DNA of 5,003 nt from CAYGXH01 sp964354485. GTDB taxonomy: Bacteria; Bacteroidota; Ignavibacteria; UBA10030; SZUA-254. The notes under the pieces are model-generated. The model saw only the letters and a program-made list of their open reading frames with translations, had not been told where the DNA came from and made no database searches. The stretch is taken from positions 1 through 5,003 of the forward strand of contig CAYGZY010000146.1 in the NCBI GenBank assembly GCA_964354485.1. Direction: 5' to 3'. A program made the translations under genes and the position numbers. Positions 1 to 4,997 of the stretch are shown here, one piece after another (position 1 is the first letter of the stretch; each line of letters begins with the position of its first letter).

Positions 1-1
1 A

Positions 2-13
2 ATTGTCGTGTGA
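2..13 (+). CDS. 3' end of an upstream operon gene (partial, product unknown)
   Basis: Four codons read Ile-Val-Val-stop, with TGA at 11-13, and the reading frame runs off the left edge. The stop overlaps the GTG start at base 10 by four bases (GTGA), exactly as at the three later junctions of this operon. That pattern is the only support: twelve bases cannot identify a product, and a chance stop codon is possible. If real, the operon begins outside the window. Confidence 0.35.
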   Translation: MVV

Positions 14-990
14 AAAGCATCGTATTTATGCCTCAAATCTTCATCTTCTCGGCTGCAATTTCATGCATCGGACAGGATGAACCATCAGTTTCTCTCACTG
101 AGATTCTAAGCATCGGGGGGAAAGGGGAGTTTATCAGGGTAGAAGAAGTTGCATCGGACCGGCATGGAAATATTTATGTTACTGATGCGTACCGATACAG
201 TGTGAAGAAATTCTCACCAACGGGTGTTCTGATAGGAGAGTATGGCAAACGGGGAAATGATCATGAGGATTTCGAATCGCCACCGTATAAAGTTATCTGC
301 CATAACGAAACGCTGGCGATCGTCGCCAAAGGAACCGCGCGTGGTCAACTCTTTGCGGAGAATTTCACGTATGCCGGACAATTTTTACTGCCGGGCGCTA
401 TAACAGATATTATTTTCGATCGCCGAGGGCGGATCGTTGCGGGGATAATCCCGTACGATAGCAGCAAAAACCGGAGACTGTTTCTGATGGAAAAGTCCGG
501 GAAGATTATTGCTTCTGTGCCTTCATATAAAAATGGGGAAGGACCGGCATTCGATATGATACATATATCGGCAGGCAGCGGAAATACAATCATCGTCGCA
601 TACCGGTTCACCAATACTGTCATTCTGTACACAGACGAACTGAAAATAATAAAAATTTTTACAGTACCGGTTTTACTTCCGGAGTCACCTTCCATCGCCG
701 GTACTAGCGAGGAACTCGGAAAAATACCGCAGGGAGATCTGATTAAAGATATCGGCACGGATCTTGATGGAAACATTTTTATCCTGAGCGGAGACTACAC
801 CGACTCTCCCCACAGAGATGTTTATCTCTTTGATCCGGAAGGGAGATTCCTTACACGTTTTCAGTTACCACGGAAGAGCGGCATACTCTATATCGACAAT
901 CAGGGGAGCATGTACACAAGAGAGAATCAGCGCACCGTGGTGAAGAAGTACTGGATGACTTACCGTAAGTGTGGGAAGAGACAGCCGTGA
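10..990 (+). CDS. Exported 6-bladed beta-propeller (NHL-repeat-like) protein, possible lipoprotein
   Basis: A 326-residue protein. The N-terminus has a short hydrophobic segment (residues about 4-18) ending AAIS-C19, a weak lipobox, so it is either a lipoprotein or a secreted protein. The rest shows degenerate NHL/propeller blades, each with a D-x-x-G-N/R-I turn followed by a strand and a closing 'xF-x-x-x-G' turn: around residues 44-75 (SDRHGNIYVTDA), 132-164 (FDRRGRIVAG), 184-209, 247-278 (TDLDGNIFILSG, FDPEGRF) and 290-316 (IDNQGSMY). Such propellers usually act as binding or scaffold domains in the envelope; no catalytic residues are visible. The GTG start was chosen because it makes a GTGA overlap with a preceding stop, although the frame is open to the window edge and ATG at 28 is an alternative. 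It overlaps the thioredoxin-like gene by four bases. The fold is fairly sure; the ligand is unknown. Confidence 0.8.
   Translation: MKSIVFMPQIFIFSAAISCIGQDEPSVSLTEILSIGGKGEFIRVEEVASDRHGNIYVTDAYRYSVKKFSPTGVLIGEYGKRGNDHEDFESPPYKVICHNETLAIVAKGTARGQLFAENFTYAGQFLLPGAITDIIFDRRGRIVAGIIPYDSSKNRRLFLMEKSGKIIASVPSYKNGEGPAFDMIHISAGSGNTIIVAYRFTNTVILYTDELKIIKIFTVPVLLPESPSIAGTSEELGKIPQGDLIKDIGTDLDGNIFILSGDYTDSPHRDVYLFDPEGRFLTRFQLPRKSGILYIDNQGSMYTRENQRTVVKKYWMTYRKCGKRQP
973..980 (+). promoter_or_regulatory. Ribosome binding site deciding the start of the thioredoxin-like gene
   Basis: GGGAAGAG lies six bases before the GTG at 987 and inside the end of the propeller gene. It favours the 987 start over the in-frame GTG at 969, which lies before this site. 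Confidence 0.6.
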
Positions 991-1508
991 AATCCAGAGT
1001 TCATTCCAAGATCGGGAAATTATTTACGCTTACAATAATGATGATCTGGCTTTCCAACGGGCAACCGCCATTCAGCGAACGAACAGATTTGCAGGCGATC
1101 ATTGCCTCGCTTGATTCGTCTGCGGGTAGGGCACACTCTGACGGAAGAAAGATAATTTTCATGCTCCGGTTTATTGATTTCGGATGTCAGCCCTGCCTTC
1201 AGAATTTCTTTGAACTCTGTGATTCCCTCGGAACGATTCAGAGAAGATCCTTAACCATTCCCGTTTACCTCCTCTTTCTCAGAGATAAAACCGGCTCCGG
1301 GTACCAGCTGACGACAATGACGAAATGGGCAAGGTCGTGCGGTCTGCAATATCCAATAGCCCTTATATCTCAAAAGGTTTTTCATAATTACGGTATAGAA
1401 CACTCGAGCGTTCTCATCATGAATAAAAATGGTACCATCGAAAACTGCGGAGAGATTCCGCTCTCACGAACTGCTTTCAAGTATATTATTCGGATGATCG
1501 ACAGATGA
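987..1508 (+). CDS. Exported thioredoxin-fold protein with CQPC motif
   Basis: A 173-residue protein from the GTG at 987; an in-frame GTG at 969 would add six residues but lacks a Shine-Dalgarno site. The basic N-terminus (MKSRVHSKIGK) plus a hydrophobic run to about residue 23 is a signal peptide or anchor. A thioredoxin-like strand (IIFMLRFIDFG) leads into C67-Q-P-C70, the place and spacing of the redox dithiol. Residues 122-150 (YPIALIS ... YGIEHSSVLIMNKNG) match the second half of TlpA-type folds. The odd point is that the cis-proline normally just before that strand is absent: H139-S140-S141 stands there. Cys78, Cys118 and Cys154 are extra cysteines. The likely role is thiol redox or thiol binding in the periplasm, perhaps for the client handled by the neighbouring propeller and ABC transporter. 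It could also be a non-enzymatic relative. It overlaps both neighbours by four bases. Confidence 0.75.
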   Translation: MKSRVHSKIGKLFTLTIMMIWLSNGQPPFSERTDLQAIIASLDSSAGRAHSDGRKIIFMLRFIDFGCQPCLQNFFELCDSLGTIQRRSLTIPVYLLFLRDKTGSGYQLTTMTKWARSCGLQYPIALISQKVFHNYGIEHSSVLIMNKNGTIENCGEIPLSRTAFKYIIRMIDR

Positions 1509-2452
1509 AAAATGAATTGCACGCTCCGCTCATTGAACTTCGGCACGTCACGAAGGTTTACGGGAACGGTCCGCTACGGCGTTCGCACATCCGTGCCCTT
1601 GCCGATGTGTCTCTTGAGATACAGAAAGGAGAATTATTTGCGCTAATCGGACCGAATGGCGCAGGAAAATCGACGTGTATGAAAATTATTGCCGGAACTA
1701 TCCATCCTACTTCCGGGCATATACGAATTATGAATAAATCCCTCGACGATATTTCCGTACGGGAACAGATCGGCTACCTCCCCGAGCAAATCCCCCTTCC
1801 GTTGCAGATGACGCCGCATCATTTCCTTTGCCTCATGGGACGCCTAAACGGCATGAGCGGATCAACTCTCTCGCATCGGATCAGGGAAGTTATGACACTC
1901 ATTTACATGGATGAGTGGAAGAATGTCCCAATGAAAAAATTTTCTAAGGGGATGCTTCAAAAAATCGGATTTGCTCAGGCGATCCTGCACAAACCCCGCC
2001 AGCTGTTACTCGATGAACCGTCTGACGGACTTGATCCGCGGGGAAGGAAAGACATGAGGGAATTTCTCCGTACCTACCGCTCGGCCGGCAATACAATTCT
2101 CATCAACTCTCATCTCCTCTCAGAACTGGAGATGCTTGCAGACCGCCTTGCAATCATGAGTAAAGGAACGATAATAAAAACGGGAACTCTCGGGGAGTTC
2201 ACATCGCAAAGAGAATACATAGAGATAAAGATTAATGGCGCTGTTCCGAAGTCGTTGGAGGATGAATTGCACCCATTCAGCATTTCTATCAGCGGAGATA
2301 TAACGGCGATTGAATTGCCTGCATCGATTCGTCTCGGTCCCATCCTTGAACTTCTCTCTACCGCCGGCATCACGCCTGCTTCGGTAACTACAAGACGAAG
2401 CTCGCTTGAAGACGCATTCCTTTCTATGACTGAAGGAGGTAATCATAAGTGA
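1505..2452 (+). CDS. ABC transporter ATP-binding protein (ABC-2/NosF-like)
   Basis: A 315-residue cytoplasmic ATPase that powers the membrane partner encoded next. All nucleotide-binding motifs are visible: Walker A GPNGAGKST (49-57), a Q-loop region GYLPEQ (90-95, Glu at the usual Gln place as is common in this subfamily), a signature FSKGM (146-150, in place of LSGG), Walker B QLLLDEP (166-172), D-loop GLDP (175-178) and the switch His203 in NSHLLSE. A C-terminal extension (about 235-315) ends with the SLEDAFLSMTE motif typical of drug/polysaccharide/NosF-type ATPases paired with ABC-2 permeases. The ATG overlaps the previous stop as ATGA. The Shine-Dalgarno site before it is weak (GGAT at 1492-1495), so translation is probably coupled to the upstream gene. 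Family certain; substrate not determinable. Confidence 0.95.
   Translation: MKNELHAPLIELRHVTKVYGNGPLRRSHIRALADVSLEIQKGELFALIGPNGAGKSTCMKIIAGTIHPTSGHIRIMNKSLDDISVREQIGYLPEQIPLPLQMTPHHFLCLMGRLNGMSGSTLSHRIREVMTLIYMDEWKNVPMKKFSKGMLQKIGFAQAILHKPRQLLLDEPSDGLDPRGRKDMREFLRTYRSAGNTILINSHLLSELEMLADRLAIMSKGTIIKTGTLGEFTSQREYIEIKINGAVPKSLEDELHPFSISISGDITAIELPASIRLGPILELLSTAGITPASVTTRRSSLEDAFLSMTEGGNHK
2433..2440 (+). promoter_or_regulatory. Strong Shine-Dalgarno site for the permease gene
   Basis: AAGGAGGT, a perfect complement to the 16S rRNA tail, lies eight bases before the GTG at 2449 and within the last codons of the ATPase gene. It fixes the GTG as the permease start and is the strongest ribosome site in the operon, perhaps offsetting the GTG codon. 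Confidence 0.8.
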
Positions 2453-3273
2453 AATTATTAGCATTAACCCTGCACACGATGAATGTAGCGCTTTCACAGA
2501 AGATCACAGCCGGTTTATTCGCAGCTATGGCGATCCTTCTTTTCATTATAATCTTTACCGTGCACATCGATTCTGGAGACGGGATCATTAATTCCATCAG
2601 CATCTATGGCAGCAGACCAATCTCCGGAGCTGATCTTCCGCACATACTTCCTCAGGTTGCCGAAACCTACACTGCGCTGTATTTTCTGGCAGCGATCGTG
2701 CTCAGTGTGATTGCGACTGCGCAGATTATACCCGAGGCAATCAACAACCGGACATTCATTCTCTACCTCTCGAAACCGATTTCGCGGAGATCCATTATTC
2801 TGGCCGTGTTCACAGGCGTTACAGCCGCAATTACACTTGTTCAGCTCATATTCGTAGTCAGCTTCTGGATCATTCTCACGGCAAAGACCGGCATTTGGAA
2901 CTGGAACCTGCTTCTCTCAGCTGTTCCGATCATCGTGTCTTTCAGCGCTCTCTATGCACTTATGGTCTATATCGGAATTATCGGGAAGAGTACAGGTATG
3001 GTCACGGCTTTAGCACTAGCTCATGTTTTGCTGGTTTCACATCTGCTGAGCAGTCAGGAAGGTTATATGGTAGCCGTATTGGGAAGACCGGGTTATCAAA
3101 TTTTCCGGAGCATTGTTCGCGCCGTTTTACCCGGGGTGCACGAATTGCAGGAAATGACATTCAGTATTATCATGTCACGATCGGCAGATGTGACGATTTT
3201 ATTGTTATCACTGTTCCCTTGTACACTCTATCTGTGGTTATCTGTTCGTGCCTTTCGTCGGATGGACTTTTAG
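2449..3273 (+). CDS. ABC-2-type transporter permease (NosY-like)
   Basis: A 274-residue inner-membrane protein. Hydrophobic segments are visible at about residues 21-39, 76-96, 115-144, 154-178, 182-200 and 248-267, matching the six-helix plan of ABC-2 permeases. An extracytoplasmic loop lies at about 40-75. The cytoplasmic motif YLSKPISRRSI (106-116) after helix 2 is the hallmark LxKPxxR segment of NosY/ABC-2 permeases, thought to contact the ATPase. The protein ends with FRRMDF, resembling the F-x-x-x-D-x terminus common in this family. It starts at a GTG overlapping the ATPase stop (GTGA) and preceded by an ideal Shine-Dalgarno site. With one ATPase and one permease the expected transporter is a dimer of each. 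It is probably the last gene of the operon, since a hairpin and non-coding sequence follow. Confidence 0.92.
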   Translation: MKLLALTLHTMNVALSQKITAGLFAAMAILLFIIIFTVHIDSGDGIINSISIYGSRPISGADLPHILPQVAETYTALYFLAAIVLSVIATAQIIPEAINNRTFILYLSKPISRRSIILAVFTGVTAAITLVQLIFVVSFWIILTAKTGIWNWNLLLSAVPIIVSFSALYALMVYIGIIGKSTGMVTALALAHVLLVSHLLSSQEGYMVAVLGRPGYQIFRSIVRAVLPGVHELQEMTFSIIMSRSADVTILLLSLFPCTLYLWLSVRAFRRMDF

Positions 3274-3304
3274 TTTGGGATGGCCATACGCTGGCCCGTG
3301 GGCG

Positions 3305-3333
3305 TGTAAGTCGGAATAGCATTCCGACTTACA
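3305..3333. repeat. Perfect 13-bp inverted repeat after the operon (hairpin, possible transcript end)
   Basis: TGTAAGTCGGAAT, a 3-base AGC spacer, then the exact reverse complement; a G-U pair (3304/3334) could extend it in RNA. It begins 32 bases after the permease stop. There is no T-run on either side, so it is not a classical intrinsic terminator. It could protect the 3' end of the operon mRNA, or be one unit of a dispersed palindromic repeat like those at the right of the window. Confidence 0.7.
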
Positions 3334-3346
3334 TATCACTGCATAA

Positions 3347-3529
3347 CCTTACGAAGGATTGCAATGCTTGAGCAATGTAAACCTTCACAAGGTTGAAAAT
3401 ATTAAGATGCTTAGCCTTCAATACACCGATCTTGTCGATCATGCGGAGGCAGTTCAACAACAGGTTATCGATATAAACGTGTAGAATAAAGTTGTTGAGA
3501 GGAATAATGTTTCATCAGTAGAAGGAACC
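3347..3529 (+). pseudogene. Possible remnant of a short helical protein gene (interrupted by TAG)
   Basis: After TAA at 3344-3346 this frame reads 45 codons to TAG at 3482-3484, then stays open in the same frame. The segment from 3407 (MLSLQYTDLVDHAEAVQQQ, continuing VIDINV) looks like an amphipathic helix rich in Gln, Val, Asp and Glu. After the stop, NKVVERNNVSSVEG keeps the same character up to about 3526. This may be a small conserved gene broken by one nonsense change and truncated at both ends, or just a chance open frame. No good start or ribosome site is seen. I do not recognise the family. The rest of the 3274-3584 gap holds the hairpin at 3305-3333 and no other gene that I can support. 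Confidence 0.25.
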
Positions 3530-3571
3530 CTCTGTTGGGGTGGATTGTTAATACCATATAGAGTATTCCAT

Positions 3572-3577
3572 GGAGAG
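3572..3577 (+). promoter_or_regulatory. Ribosome binding site deciding the msrB start
   Basis: GGAGAG lies seven bases before the ATG at 3585. The alternative ATG at 3570 overlaps this site and has no Shine-Dalgarno sequence of its own, so the downstream ATG is preferred. Confidence 0.65.
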
Positions 3578-3584
3578 AAATCAA

Positions 3585-4037
3585 ATGTATCGTGTTATAT
3601 TCTTCGTTCTATTTATCATTTATGCGGTCGTACATCAACCAATACTTGCACAGGAAAAGATGAAACTAAATAAGCTGACACCCGCCGAGGAGCGTGTAAT
3701 CATCCACAAAGGGACCGAGAGGCCGTTTACCGGTAAGTATGCAAACAATAAGGAGAAAGGTGCATACATTTGCACGCAGTGCGACGCACCGCTCTACCGT
3801 TCTGATGACAAATTCGATTCTCACTGCGGCTGGCCAAGTTTTTATGATGAAGTAACGGGTGCAGTTAAGCGCATCCCAGATCCCGACGGGATGAGGACAG
3901 AGATTGTATGTGCACGGTGTGGCGCACACCTCGGGCATGTGTTTATTGGCGAACGATTCACATCCAAGAACACGCGGCATTGCGTCAACTCCATTTCGCT
4001 CAAATTCATACCGGCAGGAAAGAAGCAGGATAAATAA
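3585..4037 (+). CDS. msrB: Peptide-methionine (R)-S-oxide reductase MsrB, exported
   Basis: A 150-residue enzyme that reduces the R-epimer of methionine sulfoxide in proteins. Residues 1-22 (MYRVIFFVLF ... PILA|QE) are a clear signal peptide, so it should work in the periplasm or on the envelope and need a thiol reductant there. The MsrB domain fills the rest: LTPAEERVIIHKGTERPFTG (31-50), zinc ligands C63/C66 (CTQC) and C109/C112 (CARC), CGWPSF with the resolving Cys81, GAHLGHVF (113-120), and the active-site RHCVNSISLKF with catalytic Cys133. The residue before the resolving Cys is His (SHCGW) rather than the Gly seen in E. coli MsrB; I recall this as a natural variant. Length fits a single-domain MsrB plus signal peptide. 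It lies apart from the operon by about 310 bases, so it is probably transcribed separately. No missing residues are seen. Confidence 0.95.
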   Translation: MYRVIFFVLFIIYAVVHQPILAQEKMKLNKLTPAEERVIIHKGTERPFTGKYANNKEKGAYICTQCDAPLYRSDDKFDSHCGWPSFYDEVTGAVKRIPDPDGMRTEIVCARCGAHLGHVFIGERFTSKNTRHCVNSISLKFIPAGKKQDK

Positions 4038-4092
4038 TTTAGAGTGTCGCGTTCAGTACTCACTGCTCCCTCCTCTATGCTCTCCGCTCTAA

Positions 4093-4118
4093 GCTTTTTG
4101 TGCCGCTCCTCTGGAGCT
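4093..4118 (-). repeat. AGCTCC/GGAGCG repeat, copy A
   Basis: On the - strand it reads AGCTCC-AGA-GGAGCGGC and then an A-rich tail ending AAAAAGC. The 5-bp arms GCTCC/GGAGC can form a small hairpin. The core and the G-rich base pair after it match copies B and C. Confidence 0.6.
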
Positions 4119-4139
4119 AACGGTTTTGTTTGAACTTGT

Positions 4140-4167
4140 GCTATAAACCTTCCGCTCCTACGGAGCT
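4140..4167 (-). repeat. AGCTCC/GGAGCG repeat, copy B (fullest copy)
   Basis: On the - strand it reads AGCTCCGTAGGAGCGG followed by AAGGTTTATAGC. Hairpin core GCTCC-GTA-GGAGC. The TTTATAGC tail recurs at 4255-4262, which helps define the repeat unit as core plus tail of about 28 bases. Repeats of this form are, to my knowledge, dispersed in many genomes of the Bacteroidota/Ignavibacteriota group. Confidence 0.65.
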
Positions 4168-4240
4168 GCTTTGACAAAGAAATATGATATTTAATGAAGT
4201 CACATAGGTTTACCCGCGTGTTCGATATTGGCTATGATTG

Positions 4241-4262
4241 GCGGGGACGAAATGTTTATAGC
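4241..4262 (+). repeat. Degenerate copy D of the same repeat (tail half)
   Basis: GCGGGGACGAAATGTTTATAGC resembles the second half of copy B (AGGAGCGGAAGGTTTATAGC), with the same TTTATAGC end, but the first palindrome arm is gone. It lies in the opposite orientation to copies A and B. Confidence 0.4.
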
Positions 4263-4282
4263 TCAAAGGAAAGAAATATACC

Positions 4283-4300
4283 AGCTCCGTCAGGAGCGAC
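4283..4300 (+). repeat. AGCTCC/GGAGCG repeat, copy C
   Basis: AGCTCCGTCAGGAGCGAC, inverted relative to copies A and B. The core has one extra centre base (GTCA instead of GTA). The tail differs from copy B. Confidence 0.6.
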
Positions 4301-4337
4301 ACTTCAACCCGTAGGTCTGATTTAGGAATCTTAATAG

Positions 4338-4357
4338 CACCTCGCTTCAGCGACGTA
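4338..4357. repeat. Degenerate 20-bp palindrome, CACCTCGCT class
   Basis: CACCTCGCT-TC-AGCGACGTA: the left arm and centre equal those of the perfect copy 44 bases downstream, but the right arm has two mismatches. The left flank read on the - strand is CTATTAAGATT, close to the flank of the perfect copy. Confidence 0.6.
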
Positions 4358-4381
4358 GCACTGATCGAGCAATTTCAATAA

Positions 4382-4401
4382 CACCTCGCTTCAGCGAGGT
4401 G
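4382..4401. repeat. Perfect 20-bp palindrome, CACCTCGCT class
   Basis: CACCTCGCT, centre TC, AGCGAGGTG: 9-bp perfect arms. The flank read on the - strand is TTATTGAAATTG. It sits 20 bases before the next palindrome, at 4421. Confidence 0.75.
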
Positions 4402-4420
4402 ACTTTAAAGGAGAAGAACG

Positions 4421-4442
4421 TGAAACCGTTTTAACGGTTTCA
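4421..4442. repeat. Perfect 22-bp palindrome overlapping the transposase stop codon
   Basis: TGAAACCGTT, centre TT, AACGGTTTCA: 10-bp perfect arms. Read on the - strand, its first three bases are the original TGA stop of the transposase gene, so the hairpin begins at the stop. It may mark or lie near the right end of the IS200-type element, or end its transcript; there is no T-run after it on the - strand. Confidence 0.7.
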
Positions 4443-4892
4443 ATCATCGATGCATCCCCTTACCTCCAAACCATAACTGGTAATAAACTCTCCGTACTCA
4501 TCGAGGAACGACTTCTCTCGATGGTGCTCTTCCTGAGTCGCAATGTAATGGGATACCTTATCAACTACAGATTCAGATACCGAGAAAGCTCCTTATCCCC
4601 TTCCCCAGGCAAACTTCGGATCTATGATTGAGTGCTGATTTATCCAATGGGATGAACTTCCTTTGAATAACTGAACAACTTCTTCTATTGAATATTTTGT
4701 GGGTAGGTCGATTAGCATGTGGAGATGGTCGGGATTGACGTAAACTACCTTGAGGTATATATTCTTCTCCTCAGCATACCTCTGACAGTAAGCCGCAAGT
4801 TGTATCCGTGCCTTGAAGTGGAGCAATCTTTCCCGTCGCAGTGTTCCCCAGATTAGATGTAACCAGCACCGTGAGTATAAATGCAAAGACAT
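4440..4892 (-). pseudogene. tnpA: IS200-type Y1 transposase gene, broken by a nonsense codon
   Basis: The full frame is 150 codons from ATG (4892) to TGA (4442-4440), the usual size for the single-domain HUH/Y1 transposase of IS200/IS605 elements, which moves single-stranded DNA through a 5'-phosphotyrosine. Visible are the first strand WLHLIWGT (10-17), the metal-binding HUH motif D55-H56-L57-H58 followed by MLIDLP, and, after the break, GAFSVS and the helix HYIATQEEHH with the probable catalytic Tyr116 and Gln120. Codon 100 is TAA (4595-4593) where relatives have Tyr (GYGAFS), so the product would stop at 99 residues and lack the catalytic Tyr. No other damage is visible, so the loss looks recent. 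An AGGGAGGAT ribosome site six bases before the ATG supports the start. Sequencing error is an alternative cause. Confidence 0.85.
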
Positions 4893-4898
4893 ACATAT

Positions 4899-4903
4899 CC
4901 TCC
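4899..4903 (-). promoter_or_regulatory. Ribosome binding site of the transposase gene
   Basis: GGAGG on the - strand, six bases before the ATG at 4892. A second ATG at 4896 is only two bases from it, too close for normal initiation, so 4892 is the start. Confidence 0.6.
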
Positions 4904-4932
4904 CTTCCGTATATGCATTGTTCTCTGGTATG

Positions 4933-4963
4933 GAAGCTGTTGAAACAGCTTCTTAAGTTTTTT
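4933..4963 (+). terminator. Palindrome followed by T-run: possible + strand terminator or IS end hairpin
   Basis: GAAGCTGTT, centre GA, AACAGCTTC (4933-4952), 9-bp perfect arms, followed by TTAAG and six T (4958-4963). The T-run is offset by five bases, so termination may be weak. It lies upstream of the transposase gene, where IS200 elements carry end hairpins, and would face + strand transcription reaching the element from the msrB side. Confidence 0.4.
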
Positions 4964-4975
4964 CTTTGGTTCAAT

Positions 4976-4997
4976 ACACACCGATGAATCGGTGTGT
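4976..4997. repeat. Perfect 22-bp palindrome at the right edge
   Basis: ACACACCGAT, centre GA, ATCGGTGTGT: 10-bp perfect arms. The left flank read on the - strand is TATTGAACC, matching the TATTGAA flank of the palindrome at 4382-4401. The right flank is TTAATGA, cut by the window edge. Confidence 0.7.

Larger units (their letters stand above)
4038..4420. other. Repeat-rich intergenic region without genes
   Basis: Between msrB and the transposase relic no reading frame has protein-like content, and no clear terminator follows msrB. The region is largely made of two classes of short palindromic repeat: the AGCTCC-GGAGCG class (4093-4300) and the CACCTCGCT class (4338-4401). These are listed separately. 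The stretch 4168-4240 shows nothing I can identify. Confidence 0.7.

Noticed and set aside
345..776. A - strand open frame of 143 codons within the propeller gene
   Set aside because: It is the antisense shadow of a well-supported coding frame; no ribosome site or recognisable motif.
2895..3371. A + strand open frame of 158 codons running past the permease end
   Set aside because: It overlaps the permease in another frame, its translation has no domain-like pattern, and it crosses the hairpin at 3305-3333.
3535..3562. TTGGGG, 16 bases, TATAGA as a possible sigma-70-like promoter for msrB
   Set aside because: Only 3 of 6 and 4 of 6 consensus bases match, and promoters of the suspected phylum may not follow this consensus; too weak to list.
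3550..3567. AATAC ... GTATT inverted repeat just before the msrB ribosome site
   Set aside because: A 5-bp A/T-rich stem with an 8-base loop is expected by chance.
3666..4177. Open frames on the - strand and a short + strand frame over msrB
   Set aside because: They mirror the conserved MsrB coding sequence; their translations show no family motif.
4093..4401. The repeat cluster as a CRISPR array
   Set aside because: Repeats are in mixed orientation, spacing is irregular, the units are of different classes and no cas gene is present.
4771..4974. A 67-codon - strand frame overlapping the transposase start
   Set aside because: It crosses the transposase ribosome site and the palindrome at 4933-4952 and has no recognisable content.
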